Positions 14,837 through 24,617 of a stretch of DNA of 36,504 nt are shown piece by piece (positions within the stretch are counted from its first letter, which is position 1; every line of letters starts with the position of its first letter). The translations under genes and the position numbers were made by a program. The stretch is from a virus, in IMG/VR virus record IMGVR_UViG_3300036670_000244, positions 1 through 36,504 of that record; one strand, written 5' to 3'. Below the pieces are notes generated by a model that was not told the origin of the DNA, ran no database searches, and was given only the letters and a program-made list of their open reading frames with translations.

Positions 14837-16237
14837 TTAAAATATAAATTCGTTACTAAAAACGGTCAATCCACTCGATGTGTTTACTGCATAAATTCTG
14901 AATGAAACTTTAGGACTAAGCGGAAGTGTTACTAATTGTGGCGAACTTGTACCTCCTAAGAATAATTCATCTCCGATAAATGGCAAATCTGCACTTTCTT
15001 TAAATTGATAGTACAATTCTGTAATTGGGAAATCTTTATTAAATATAAAAGTGAAATTTTCGTTGAAACCAGAAACTACTCTTGTAATATTGGTTAGATT
15101 TAAGGCTGCATTGGTAAATAAATTAAACTGCCATTCTCCAAAAGTAAAGCCTTTAAAATATTCTGGTATTGCAGTTTGTGAACTAAAAATTTCGTTTTGT
15201 TTTACAATTATATCGTAATTGCCAGCAGTAAAACTATAAGCTAAAAAGTCAATATCTAAAACGTTGTTTGTTGCCAATGGAGTAACGGATGCGACCAAAA
15301 CCGAATTTTTATATAATTCTACTATGGTTCCAGTTTCAATTGCAATATTTTTATTAAATGTTAGTTTAAACAATCCGTTAAGTTGGTTTAAGTATAAATT
15401 AGAACTTTGCGGAAAAATTCTATTTACAACCTCTAAATATTGATAAATTTGATAAGAAAACGCTTTAAATTCTTCTCCTAAATTATATTCGTAATCCAAT
15501 TGAAAGAAATTGCTTTGTGCTATTCTATCTCCTTTTTTTGGTGCTGGTTTATTATTAGTTCTAAAACCATTTACGTACAATATGTCGTGTGAAAACAAAG
15601 TAATCACACGTTCAAAAATAAAGTTATTGCAATATTTAAAAGTTCCTTTGCGGATATTTGACAAAATTTGTCTAAAACTAACTACATCTCCATTCTGTTC
15701 TGTGTAACCTTGTTCTTCAATTTTATAATCTAAATCATTGTCGTAACAAACCAGACGAATAGACTGAAAAAAGTTTTGATTTTCGTAAGAAATACCACGG
15801 AAGTAACTTTGGTTTTTATAGTCAAATCTAGTCGTTTCATATTGGTTTATTTTGGTAACAACAAAAGGGGCAGAATACCAAACTTTATCCGATGTAGTGT
15901 GTTGTAATTTCAAATACAAAAGTTCCCCTCCAAAGTCAATTCCGATATTTCCGAACTCAAAAGCAATTTGCCGAATTCCTTTTATATCGGTAAATTCATT
16001 TAAGTAAAAGTTGTCATTTACGTTAAAAGTGAATTTTGTTTCTTGTGCGCAATTTACCAAAGTTGCTTCTAAATTTCCAGCAAAGGCAATATCTGTATTT
16101 GAGTTTGTTATTTGTAAAAAAGTTTCATTTGGCAACATTTGTATAAACCTATTTTCAAAGACTTGACTTACCAATAAATTTTCATTTAGTTTGGCAGTTG
16201 TAAAGTCGGTAGAAAGTTTTAAAAAGCTATTATCCAT
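14837..16237 (-). CDS. Tail tip/baseplate protein (hypothetical)
   Basis: 466 aa from the ATG at 16235-16237, which starts MDNSFLKLSTD; an upstream in-frame ATG (16249) adds four residues. Beta-rich throughout, with repeated short strands ending FSNEFIF, as in phage tail-tip proteins. No domain recognised. It follows late promoter P3 and the hairpin at 16255-16282 and precedes the tail fibre gene by 2 bp. Role inferred from position. Confidence 0.5.
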   Translation of the reverse strand: MDNSFLKLSTDFTTAKLNENLLVSQVFENRFIQMLPNETFLQITNSNTDIAFAGNLEATLVNCAQETKFTFNVNDNFYLNEFTDIKGIRQIAFEFGNIGIDFGGELLYLKLQHTTSDKVWYSAPFVVTKINQYETTRFDYKNQSYFRGISYENQNFFQSIRLVCYDNDLDYKIEEQGYTEQNGDVVSFRQILSNIRKGTFKYCNNFIFERVITLFSHDILYVNGFRTNNKPAPKKGDRIAQSNFFQLDYEYNLGEEFKAFSYQIYQYLEVVNRIFPQSSNLYLNQLNGLFKLTFNKNIAIETGTIVELYKNSVLVASVTPLATNNVLDIDFLAYSFTAGNYDIIVKQNEIFSSQTAIPEYFKGFTFGEWQFNLFTNAALNLTNITRVVSGFNENFTFIFNKDFPITELYYQFKESADLPFIGDELFLGGTSSPQLVTLPLSPKVSFRIYAVNTSSGLTVFSNEFIF

Positions 16238-16254
16238 AATTTTAAACAAAAAAA

Positions 16255-16282
16255 CCCTTTGCCAAAATCAATTGACAAAGGG
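16255..16282 (-). terminator. Terminator-like hairpin in the leader of the tail-tip operon
   Basis: CCCTTTG (16255-16261) and CAAAGGG (16276-16282) form a 7-bp stem; on the - strand the hairpin is followed by TTTTTTTG. It lies between late promoter P3 (16335-16366) and the gene at 16237, so it may attenuate transcripts from upstream or act within the leader of P3 transcripts. Confidence 0.55.
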
Positions 16283-16334
16283 AAAAATTTACAAGTAGAT
16301 CAAACATTGTTTCACAACAGTATTAATTTAATTA

Positions 16335-16366
16335 CAAATATATAAAAAGTATAATCTAATTATACT
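16335..16366 (-). promoter_or_regulatory. Late promoter P3 with inverted repeat AGTATAA-N5-TTATACT
   Basis: On the - strand a -7 box TATATTTG (+ strand CAAATATA, 16335-16342) with a perfect 7-bp inverted repeat (16348-16366) directly upstream, where -33 would be. The same arrangement occurs at 28872-28907 and 30794-30826. It drives the tail-tip, fibre and lysis genes. Overlaps the stop of the upstream tail gene. Confidence 0.65.
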
Positions 16367-19031
16367 ATAAATTACTCAAAGCATCTACTAAATTATTTTC
16401 GGATTCGTAAATTATTCCGTTTAATTGAACTTTATCAAAATTAGTAAGGTTGCAAATCGGAATGTTGTTACTGTCAAATGCTTGAAATAAACCGTTTGAA
16501 ACCTTCCACCAATCTAAAAATCCGTTTAAATCATAAACAACGTCGTCGACAATTATTGAAGTTAAATTAGAAACTATTGTAATAAATTCCGCGCTAAACT
16601 TTTCTTCTCCGGTTACATCTAATTGATTATTTATCCAATTTTGTTTTTGGTTTTGGATGAATAATTTTAAAACACGTCCGTTATTATCGTAACATCTTAT
16701 AAATCCACGATTTAATTTATATTGTGCAATCAATTCTAGTATTTGGTTAAAATCGGCATACAAAGACAAATCAAAAACAGAATCCGTTGTTAGTGGGTTT
16801 TTAAGGTCGATATATTCAATTAATGCGTTTTCTGTTGTTGTTAAAAAAACTTCTAAATCTAATCTACTTTGGTAACTTCCGTTTGACTTGAAATAATTGT
16901 TGACTATATTTTTTTTAGAACCAAGCAAACAACTATGTAAATATTCATCGAAATAACGCATGTTTCTTTTTATGGAATATTGAACATTTTGTATTTTATT
17001 CGGATTTAATGCAACTCCTTCTGTTGTTCTGGTTATAAAATTCACATTGGTAAGTGGATATTCAAATGAAAGAAAACTATCGCCGCTAAATGCTGGAGTA
17101 AAACCAATAGGAGTTAAAGTAAGGACAGAAGCAGTAATTGAAAAAACGGTGTAATTTCCTATATTATTTCCTAAAAGTATTTTAAACGTATCACCAATGC
17201 CAAAGCCTAGCAATAACCAATTAATTACTACATCACTACTATCGCCTTCACTATCTCGGTTTAAAATTTGAACACGTCCAGAAACTACTCTAATATTTAA
17301 ACGCGCACCAAAGCCGCCTTTTGTTCCTGGGGCAATATTCGTAATTTGCACAATGTAAACATCGTCATCGTCGGTAGTTGAAGTACTTGGATTGTTTATT
17401 TCTAAATCTACTGCTGTTTGCATAGCAAAAGGATCACGAACAAAAGAAACTTTTACATCTTTGGTATTTTCTACGTTTTCATTTTGAACGTTCCATTCAC
17501 TCTCGGTATGTATAGCGTTTGAAGTTCCGATAGTATTTCGGTCTTGTTCGTATTTCTTATATCCGAATTTAAACGAATTAATCATGCAGCGATCATTAAA
17601 ATATTTCGCTGAAGCTTCTGAAGGCAAAATTTGAAATACTCCAATTTCGTTGTTGGTGTAAAAATCAGAGTGGTGTCCAATGTAAACTTTATCGTTTTGT
17701 AATTCGTAATCGCAATTTATTTCGGTTATGCTTTCTAAAACTTCTTTGGGCGTGGAATAAAAAGAATCTACTTTTTGAGAAATCATGCTTTTACAAAAAA
17801 CAGCATTATCATAGTGCGTTCCTAATGATTCGAACAAAACGGCATCTACTGGCAAATTGCTTGAATATTTAACGGCTTGTTTAATAAAATCAATCCATCT
17901 AACTCCTTTTACAATTGTATCTAAAGCTGTTGAAGTTGCAGTAATATCAATTTTTAAAGTTTTCAGAATGTTTACCGATACACTCGCAATTGGACTTCCA
18001 GCTGGCAAGGGATTCGGACTTGTAACTGAAAAATAAAACCAAACTTTCTGACCTATTTCTAAAATAGGAATTACAACTTCTGGGAAGGCTTGATTAGTAA
18101 AAGTTATTGCACTTGAACTACTCGAAAAAACATCAATAGTTTGCCAATCTGTTAACGGTATTGTACCGTATGCTACACGAATTCTAATATTTAAAGTTTG
18201 TCCTGACTTAAAAATGCTTCCAGTTAAACCCGATATTTTAATAGTTAAATTGGTAATTCTGCGTTTTGCTTTTATAATTGTGCGGTTTTGAATAGCATTT
18301 GTTACTGTTGTTGTATTAGCGTTGTCGTTGATATAGTCAAACAAATCAAAAGAAGTTAAAGTATTTTCTATTTCATAGCTTTGAATTGTAGAACACGGAT
18401 TAAAAACTAAAGAATCATTACCAAAGAAATTTTCACTTTTAGTAAATATTTCATCTTGAATAAAATTACTACTCTGTTGCGTTGGAGTTGCTTTTCGTAA
18501 AAAATTAAAATTTGGCGCGGGCGTAATTACCTCTTGTTTGGCGTTTTTATCTGCAAAAGCATTGAATTTATTGTCAATTCTGCGCTTAATGTTTTGCACG
18601 TCATTATTCTCAATTAATTTACACTTAATATAAGTATAACCATCGGTTAAATCTTTATCGGTAAAGTCTAAAGTTTGACGTGGTGCAAAAGTGTTACCTT
18701 GACGTAAAATGTAGTATGCTTTAAATTCAAATCGGTATTTTTCCAAACCATACAAAAGCCATTCTAAACCATAATTTAAGTAAGTGGATGTTTCACCTTG
18801 CGGATTTATTACTTGTTCTACATTCGTGTTTTTTCCAATACGATTGTAGAAGGTTAATTTTTCAATTGCTCCGTATTTCGTATCTCTGGCATATCGTTTA
18901 GATTCTTGAGCAATGACAAAACCAGAAGCATCAAATCCGCTAGGTTCACAAATTTCATATAGTTCGTCAAATCCGATTCCTTCAAATTGTAGGTAGTGGC
19001 GAAAATCGTTAGTTTCAATTGGTGTGTTCAT
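16365..19031 (-). CDS. Large tail/baseplate protein (hypothetical)
   Basis: 888 aa. N-terminal region (EGIGFDELYEICEPSGFDAS) followed by beta-rich modules and a stretch FDYINDNANTTT; the C-terminus ends INGIIYESENNLVDALSNL. No catalytic motif seen. The gene follows the tape measure, the usual place for the distal tail or baseplate hub protein. It carries many Asn-rich loops, as tail proteins do. Function assigned from position and size. Confidence 0.55.
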   Translation of the reverse strand: MNTPIETNDFRHYLQFEGIGFDELYEICEPSGFDASGFVIAQESKRYARDTKYGAIEKLTFYNRIGKNTNVEQVINPQGETSTYLNYGLEWLLYGLEKYRFEFKAYYILRQGNTFAPRQTLDFTDKDLTDGYTYIKCKLIENNDVQNIKRRIDNKFNAFADKNAKQEVITPAPNFNFLRKATPTQQSSNFIQDEIFTKSENFFGNDSLVFNPCSTIQSYEIENTLTSFDLFDYINDNANTTTVTNAIQNRTIIKAKRRITNLTIKISGLTGSIFKSGQTLNIRIRVAYGTIPLTDWQTIDVFSSSSSAITFTNQAFPEVVIPILEIGQKVWFYFSVTSPNPLPAGSPIASVSVNILKTLKIDITATSTALDTIVKGVRWIDFIKQAVKYSSNLPVDAVLFESLGTHYDNAVFCKSMISQKVDSFYSTPKEVLESITEINCDYELQNDKVYIGHHSDFYTNNEIGVFQILPSEASAKYFNDRCMINSFKFGYKKYEQDRNTIGTSNAIHTESEWNVQNENVENTKDVKVSFVRDPFAMQTAVDLEINNPSTSTTDDDDVYIVQITNIAPGTKGGFGARLNIRVVSGRVQILNRDSEGDSSDVVINWLLLGFGIGDTFKILLGNNIGNYTVFSITASVLTLTPIGFTPAFSGDSFLSFEYPLTNVNFITRTTEGVALNPNKIQNVQYSIKRNMRYFDEYLHSCLLGSKKNIVNNYFKSNGSYQSRLDLEVFLTTTENALIEYIDLKNPLTTDSVFDLSLYADFNQILELIAQYKLNRGFIRCYDNNGRVLKLFIQNQKQNWINNQLDVTGEEKFSAEFITIVSNLTSIIVDDVVYDLNGFLDWWKVSNGLFQAFDSNNIPICNLTNFDKVQLNGIIYESENNLVDALSNL

Positions 19032-19034
19032 AAT

Positions 19035-21830
19035 TTATACATCTTTTCCGATTCCTGAAACTCGGTTGTTTAGAATCTCAATTTCTTTTTGTCCGTTTGT
19101 AATGTAAGTTCTAAAGCCTTTTTTGTCAAATACTGGCTTGTATTCGTTTTTATTTTTGATTGTAGAAACAAGCCTATCAATATCGGCTTTCTGAATTCCG
19201 CTACTTTGTTGAGATTGGTTTAAAACAATGCCTTGACTAAATAAAGATTGTTCTAGTTTATCTTTCCATTGTTTGTGTGTGAAAACTTTTGTTCCTTTTG
19301 GCGCATCCATTACAACATTTCTTTCTGTTGGTTGCATTATTTTTCCATCTGGAGTAACAATTGTTTCTTTATAATCTGCTCCAAAACCATCATTCACCAA
19401 CATTGCACCTCCTTTGTGGTTTTGAGTTCCTTGAAAATATGCCGGTATTTGTTTTCCAGATACAATTCCAGCTTGTAAAAGTCCGATTACTCCGATTGCA
19501 ATTGATAACGGAACATTTGGCGGTGTAGATGCTAGTGCAGAAATAACTCCTTGAGCAGTATTGATACCTATGTTAAATAATGCTAGTTTTTTAGCCGACT
19601 TAGCCTCTCTTACTCGGATTTCTCTTTGCGAACGTTCGTATTGTCTATCAATTTCTTTTTTTGCTTCAGAACTTTCATTAGAGTAACTAATTGCAATATC
19701 TCTTTGAGTTGCTAAATTATCTCTTTCAATTTGAAAGTTTTCTTTTGATGCATTATTCAATAATGCGAAAGTTTCAATTGCTACATCGCCAACTGCTTTA
19801 AATGTTATTGCAAATTTTTCCTTTAAAGAAGTTGCTCCTTCAATTAGTTTATCAAAAGTACTTTGACCGTTTTTGTCAAAGTCTAAAAACATCCTTACAG
19901 AGGCTAAACCGATACTATTAAGTGAGTTTTCTAAAACTCCACTAGAAATTGAATCAATATATTGATCCGTTGCTTCTTTTAATTTTAACCATGCGTAATA
20001 GTCTGAATAAACAGCTTCATCTGTTAACTCTATTCCCTCAATAACTTCTTCTTGACCTTGAGAAATTTCTTCTTGACCTTGAGAAATTTCTGAAAATAAT
20101 TGTTTGTAGATGGTTTTTAATAAATTTAATTGTCCTTGTATTAATCCGTATGCATCGCTTGTTCTGTCAATTCCATCTAATTCATTTTGTAATGCTGCAA
20201 TATTGGCCTCAATTGCTTTTTTAGAGTTTTTTTGGTATTGTTCTGTAATTTTTACATCCTTTTCTTTGGCTTTGGCTTTGGCTTTAGTTTTATCCTTAAT
20301 TATTTTTTCTTCTTTATAATCTAATAAAATAGATGCTTTTTTTTGTTTGATGGTAAAATCGGTTAGCGTTTTAGATACTTTATCTAATTCGTATTTTTCT
20401 CCGCTTAAGGTATTTATTTTAGAAATTAAAGAAATATATTCCTGGGCCAACTGAGATAGCGCAATACCTTGTGAACTTGAAACATTATCTGAATTTTCTA
20501 ATTCTTTTTGAGTAGAATCTATAATGGTTTTAAGTATTGCCGCCTCTTTTCTTAACTCAAGTCTTTGCATCTCAATATCAATAACCTTTCCTTGATTTTC
20601 TGTAATTTTAGCAACTGCTGCCGTTGCTTTTGCTCTTGCAACAATTGCATTAGTTAAAGCATTTTCTGCAACGGCAGTATTACCAGCCAAAATTTGTTCT
20701 TTACTTAAATTACCTAAATAAGCTGGGTATTGATCTTGCAAAGCTTCAACTGCAATATTTCTTTCTTTGTACGATAAATTAACATCTTTTGCAATTTCTA
20801 AGTTTGCTTTTAATGTAATCAATTCCTCTTGAGCACTTTTTAAACCTTCTTTTCTAACATCATTTAATTTGGTTTGTGCTTCTGCCATTCCATCAATTGA
20901 CTGTGTACCTTTTATAGTTTTACCGATAAACTCAACAATATCTTTTCCGTAAATAGTAAGTAAGGTAATGCCTATGCTTAAAGCAGAACCTAATGTTAAA
21001 AAGCCACCCGCAAAAATTTCTAAAGCATTTTTACTGGGTAAACCTTGCTTTTGAAGTTCCTTCTGCTGTCCTATCGCTTGTTGCATTGCATCAAAGAAAA
21101 TAGGTAAATTATTGGATATCGCTAAAAATCCTGTTTGCACAGAAACGGCAAACGCTGGCATTTCTCGTGTTAATTGATTAATTGAGTTTGACACCGGATT
21201 AAATGCACTGGCGTAATTCCCAACATTTCTTTGGTATTTTCCCATTGAAGCATCAACTGCCTTTAAAGTTCCATCGTATTTTTGTATTCTGGCACTTAAA
21301 AAATCATATCTTTTGGCTTCGCTATCAGATAGCCTTCCGCTTAATTCTTTTTGTGTTGCGAGTGCTTTGTATTCGTTTTGTAACGCGCTTAATTTGGCTT
21401 GTACTTTGTTATACAAATTTAAAGAAGCATTTAGCTTAGTGGCTTCCTTGTCATTTTGAGCAATAGTTTTATCGCGTTGTTTCTCTAAACTTTGACGTGC
21501 TTTGGTTTCATTTTCCAAGGCTTTCATAGTTTGAGCGATAGTAGTAGTTTCTTTTCTTTTTGCTTGTTCAATCTTAATTATTTGAATCTGCAATTTTTGT
21601 ATTAAAGCTTCTTGACGAAAATACTCATCTGCTAACTTTTTGTTGCTAATTATTTGATCGTTTAATCCTTTAGGAGAAACAATGTTTACTGTGTTTTTAT
21701 TTACTAAAAGCGCATCGTTTGCAAGTTTAATCATTGCTAGATCTGCCTTTTCTATTAGTTTGGTAAGTTTGTCAACTTGTTCAAATGCTATATCGCTAGC
21801 AATTAAATCTATTTCGCCATTATTTGCCAT
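19035..21830 (-). CDS. Tape measure protein
   Basis: 931 aa. The N-terminal 200 residues are mostly coiled coil (KLADEYFRQEALIQKLQIQI). Hydrophobic segments lie around 275-295 (LTLGSALSIGITLLTIYGK) and near 785-810 (LSIAIGVIGLLQAGIVSGK). Long Lys/Glu coiled coils lie between. Near the end IPAYFQGTQNHKGGAMLVND and APKGTKVFTHKQW match the C-terminal part of siphovirus tape measures. It sets tail length and spans the tail tube. It lies after the putative tail chaperone gene. A 21-bp tandem duplication at about 20046-20091 gives a doubled EEISQGQ. Confidence 0.8.
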   Translation of the reverse strand: MANNGEIDLIASDIAFEQVDKLTKLIEKADLAMIKLANDALLVNKNTVNIVSPKGLNDQIISNKKLADEYFRQEALIQKLQIQIIKIEQAKRKETTTIAQTMKALENETKARQSLEKQRDKTIAQNDKEATKLNASLNLYNKVQAKLSALQNEYKALATQKELSGRLSDSEAKRYDFLSARIQKYDGTLKAVDASMGKYQRNVGNYASAFNPVSNSINQLTREMPAFAVSVQTGFLAISNNLPIFFDAMQQAIGQQKELQKQGLPSKNALEIFAGGFLTLGSALSIGITLLTIYGKDIVEFIGKTIKGTQSIDGMAEAQTKLNDVRKEGLKSAQEELITLKANLEIAKDVNLSYKERNIAVEALQDQYPAYLGNLSKEQILAGNTAVAENALTNAIVARAKATAAVAKITENQGKVIDIEMQRLELRKEAAILKTIIDSTQKELENSDNVSSSQGIALSQLAQEYISLISKINTLSGEKYELDKVSKTLTDFTIKQKKASILLDYKEEKIIKDKTKAKAKAKEKDVKITEQYQKNSKKAIEANIAALQNELDGIDRTSDAYGLIQGQLNLLKTIYKQLFSEISQGQEEISQGQEEVIEGIELTDEAVYSDYYAWLKLKEATDQYIDSISSGVLENSLNSIGLASVRMFLDFDKNGQSTFDKLIEGATSLKEKFAITFKAVGDVAIETFALLNNASKENFQIERDNLATQRDIAISYSNESSEAKKEIDRQYERSQREIRVREAKSAKKLALFNIGINTAQGVISALASTPPNVPLSIAIGVIGLLQAGIVSGKQIPAYFQGTQNHKGGAMLVNDGFGADYKETIVTPDGKIMQPTERNVVMDAPKGTKVFTHKQWKDKLEQSLFSQGIVLNQSQQSSGIQKADIDRLVSTIKNKNEYKPVFDKKGFRTYITNGQKEIEILNNRVSGIGKDV
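20046..20091. repeat. 21-bp tandem duplication in the tape measure gene
   Basis: TTCTTCTTGACCTTGAGAAAT occurs twice in a row with an offset of 21 bp, giving the doubled peptide EEISQGQ in the tape measure coiled coil. In frame, so the protein is only 7 residues longer. Probably replication slippage. Confidence 0.7.
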
Positions 21831-22443
21831 TTTTATTATTTTTAGAGAATTTTATTAACTCGATCCATTCTTTTACCGTGGTTTCTTTGGCGTTTATTTT
21901 ATACCCTAACTCCAAATTTTTAGAAACTAAAATCATTTGTTGCTGTAAGTTTACACTTTCGGTCTTTTGTGTTTTCTGCAATTCCTTTTCTAATAAAATG
22001 ATTTGCATGTTTAACGATTTTAATTTTTCCACTATTTTAATAGACTCTTTTACGTCGTTTTCTGCTGAGTTTATTAATGGTATGTTATAACTATACTTTT
22101 TTAATACTTCGATGAATTTCGCTCTTGTTTCTTGAGATTCCGTGGTGTTTGTGAAACCTTTTACAATTCGGTTTGCAATGCCTAAGACAATATTATATTT
22201 TAATACTAAAAAATCCCTTCTTGCTACTTTTTGGTATTTCGGAATTAAGCTTGTATCGTTAAAGGCTTTGAAATATTGGTTTATTATTTCTTCGTAAATT
22301 GGATTTAGTTCTGTTGTATCGGCTTTCGGTTGCCTTCCGTTAAAATCTTCGTACAACCACATCAAATCATTTGTAGTTTCGATTTTATCGAAATTATACA
22401 AAGGAAGTTCGTCGATATTTATGTAAAATTTGGTTAAATCCAT
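21820..22443 (-). CDS. Tail assembly chaperone-like protein
   Basis: 207 aa, all-helical by composition, with IVEKLKSLNMQIILLEKELQ as a likely coiled coil. No motif. It overlaps the tape measure gene by 11 bp and precedes it, the usual position of tail assembly chaperones. No clear slippery sequence for a -1 frameshift was found, so the fused form is not claimed. Confidence 0.45.
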   Translation of the reverse strand: MDLTKFYINIDELPLYNFDKIETTNDLMWLYEDFNGRQPKADTTELNPIYEEIINQYFKAFNDTSLIPKYQKVARRDFLVLKYNIVLGIANRIVKGFTNTTESQETRAKFIEVLKKYSYNIPLINSAENDVKESIKIVEKLKSLNMQIILLEKELQKTQKTESVNLQQQMILVSKNLELGYKINAKETTVKEWIELIKFSKNNKNGK

Positions 22444-22917
22444 TTATATAAATTGTTTTGCTTTTGCTCTCAAAGCCAAAATTATTTCATTATTTAACCA
22501 CAATTGTTTGTCCTTAGTTAATCCGTAAAGGTTTTTATATCCTTTAAAAAAATCCGTTTTTTCTCCTCCATCACCGGTGCTGTAAATTCTAACTTTAGTT
22601 AAAGACGAATCAATATCTACTTTAAAATTATTAACAAAATCACCACTCCAAATAAAATTATAATGTTCACCAGCTTTTTTTTGAGTAATTGAATTGCTTT
22701 GTTGCGCGAATAGTTCGGTTGCTAAACTGTAAACTCCATCAAACTTTTTGTTCGTATTTATTAAATTATTACCATCAAAACCGATATGATTTTCGATGTT
22801 TTGTAAATTCAATTTAATTATTTCTGGCTCTTTTTTAATCACAGTTTCTTCTTGGGTATCTAAAATAGTACTTCTAAATTCTTTTAGATTCTTTAAATAT
22901 TGTCGTATTGTTGCCAT
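22444..22917 (-). CDS. Hypothetical tail-region protein
   Basis: 157 aa, mixed alpha/beta, starting MATIRQYLKNLKEF. It lies between the major tail protein and the chaperone-like gene, and its start is just 9 bases after the T-run of the terminator at 22926-22958. A tail completion or chaperone role is possible by position; nothing in the sequence identifies it. Confidence 0.45.
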   Translation of the reverse strand: MATIRQYLKNLKEFRSTILDTQEETVIKKEPEIIKLNLQNIENHIGFDGNNLINTNKKFDGVYSLATELFAQQSNSITQKKAGEHYNFIWSGDFVNNFKVDIDSSLTKVRIYSTGDGGEKTDFFKGYKNLYGLTKDKQLWLNNEIILALRAKAKQFI

Positions 22918-22925
22918 TTTAGAAA

Positions 22926-22958
22926 AAAAGGCGAATAATTATAAACTACTCGCCTTTT
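22926..22958 (-). terminator. Intrinsic terminator after the major tail protein gene
   Basis: AAAAGGCGA (22926-22934) and TCGCCTTTT (22950-22958) form a perfect 9-bp stem. On the - strand it ends in TTTTTTTC. It lies between the major tail protein and the next late gene, where partial termination would raise tail-tube over tail-assembly expression. Confidence 0.7.
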
Positions 22959-22981
22959 GGATTTTAAATTAAATTGAAATA

Positions 22982-23911
22982 CTAAGCTACAATTGCAGTT
23001 TCTTTTTTCGATTTGTACAATATTTCTTCAATTAAAATAATGTTTTTCAATGAAACAACATCGTTTGTTTGAATAGTTACAATATCGCCACTCGCTAATG
23101 TTGGAACTGTTAACGTAACCGAATCTGGACCATAAACAATTACTGTTGGAGTTATGGTTGTTGTATTTCCGGCAGTGGTTTTACTTACTTTTAAATTTGC
23201 AATAGTTATTCCTGGCACTTGGTGCGTTCTATCTCCCAATAAAGGATTAAAAACGATTGAAGTTCCAGCAGTAATTGGCTCGATATTTAAAGTAATATCG
23301 TTTACATCTGTCAATTCGCTTGGTGAGAAATCTAAACTGTCGGCATCAATTCGTACTTGGCGCGTTTCTTCGGAAACATCTGTGTATTGAAACTCCATTT
23401 TTGTAGAAGGCGCAACCGTTCCATCACTACCTTTATAAGGCATCACATAAATTTGAGCGATTGAAATTCCTTTTACTTTTCCTGATTTAGTTTTAATAAC
23501 ATATTTTGCACCACTTACATCATATGCTGCAAGGTTGTATTGTCCGTAAGAAATAAGATCACGCAAAGAGTTTCCGAAGTCCATTCCGTTGTCAAACATT
23601 ACAACGGTTTTACCCGGTGTTTCTCCCGCTAAACGGTCTAAGTTCGAGCCTGGCCTTGTATCATAATTTGGAGTAGAATCTGCCGTTTCAAACGAAACCA
23701 CATCTTGCAAAATTATAATGTTACCCAACTTTTGTTGTGCTTGAATGTAGGTTTTACTTTTGCCTTCGTAGTTAAAACCAGCTTTTGTTAATTCGATAGT
23801 AACAATTCTGTTTTTATCTTTTTTGCAACCAGCAAAACCGAAACCAGCAATATCGCCAGCATCGCAATTCACTAAACCTAATGAATCTAAAAATTCTTGT
23901 AATTCGTCCAT
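22982..23911 (-). CDS. Major tail protein (tail tube)
   Basis: 309 aa. A beta-rich protein with EETRQVRIDADSLDFSPSEL and a C-terminal Ig-like half (SVTLTVPTLASGDIVTIQTN). Size, place between head-tail connectors and the tape measure, and the following terminator fit the tail tube protein. The start overlaps the stop of the preceding small gene (TAATG). No tail sheath gene was found, so the phage should be a siphovirus. Confidence 0.6.
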   Translation of the reverse strand: MDELQEFLDSLGLVNCDAGDIAGFGFAGCKKDKNRIVTIELTKAGFNYEGKSKTYIQAQQKLGNIIILQDVVSFETADSTPNYDTRPGSNLDRLAGETPGKTVVMFDNGMDFGNSLRDLISYGQYNLAAYDVSGAKYVIKTKSGKVKGISIAQIYVMPYKGSDGTVAPSTKMEFQYTDVSEETRQVRIDADSLDFSPSELTDVNDITLNIEPITAGTSIVFNPLLGDRTHQVPGITIANLKVSKTTAGNTTTITPTVIVYGPDSVTLTVPTLASGDIVTIQTNDVVSLKNIILIEEILYKSKKETAIVA

Positions 23912-24087
23912 TATTTGATGAATTTATTAGTTAATAAATGTTTTTCGGCATCTTTACTCAAATTAGTAACCGTTTGCCCTGACTGGTATTTTTTGTCAAG
24001 AGTAAATGGCTTCAAAACTTCGTAGGATTTATCCAATTTTGTTTGTTTTGGCGTTGGTTTTTCAACTGCCTTTTTATCGTTTTCCAT
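23911..24087 (-). CDS. 58-aa small late protein
   Basis: Reads MENDKKAVEKPTPKQTKLDK, then YEVLKPFTLDKKYQSGQTV and a short helix. Its stop overlaps the start of the major tail gene (TAATG), and it starts 2 bp after the tail completion gene stop. The KPFTL...YxxGQTV pattern resembles short phage structural accessory proteins. Function unknown. Confidence 0.45.
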   Translation of the reverse strand: MENDKKAVEKPTPKQTKLDKSYEVLKPFTLDKKYQSGQTVTNLSKDAEKHLLTNKFIK

Positions 24088-24089
24088 AG

Positions 24090-24617
24090 TTAGAATTTTA
24101 TAGTGTTAATACACTTTCGAGTATCGAATGTTATTTTTGCTTCTAAATAAATAACCATCCAAACATCACCAGTAGCATTTTCATCATTTACGTTGTTCCA
24201 TTGGTAATCTTGAATTCTTGAAACATTGTAAAGATTATCTATTTTAGAAATTCCAGATGCTTCTAAAGCTTTAATTAAATTATTCTTAATTGGATTAAGA
24301 ATTCCTTTGTATTCTGCTTTGTAGATTTCTCTATTAAACCTAGATGCTCCTAATGTTTGGGTTGCAATTATTATTTTTGAATCCCGACTGATATAACCAG
24401 TAACTTTGTCCTCTTTGTCTTTTCCTTCGACTAGCCAAATAAGCGGATATTTTGATTTGTTTTCTGGCAAACAGATAAATTCGTTTAACTTTTCCTGACT
24501 TCCCCAATCAAAGCGAATGTTAAAAATTTCTGGACTATCGCTTTCTGCATTGTTAATGTGCGGGGGCAATAGATCTACCAAAATTTCGAATTTTTCTTCA
24601 AAGGTTGTGGTTATCAT
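24090..24617 (-). CDS. Tail completion/terminator-like protein
   Basis: 175 aa, alpha/beta: YPLIWLVEGKDKEDKVTGYI, SKIIIATQTLGASRFNREIY, NPIKNNLIKALEAS and GDVWMVIYLEAKITFDTRKC. The pattern fits the tail terminator or head-tail joining proteins that precede the tail tube in siphoviruses. It overlaps the preceding gene by 4 bp. Assignment is by fold guess and position. Confidence 0.5.
   Translation of the reverse strand: MITTTFEEKFEILVDLLPPHINNAESDSPEIFNIRFDWGSQEKLNEFICLPENKSKYPLIWLVEGKDKEDKVTGYISRDSKIIIATQTLGASRFNREIYKAEYKGILNPIKNNLIKALEASGISKIDNLYNVSRIQDYQWNNVNDENATGDVWMVIYLEAKITFDTRKCINTIKF

Noticed and set aside
21820-22917. Programmed frameshift between tail chaperone genes
   Set aside because: No convincing slippery sequence was seen at the junction of 22444 and 21820-22443; not claimed.
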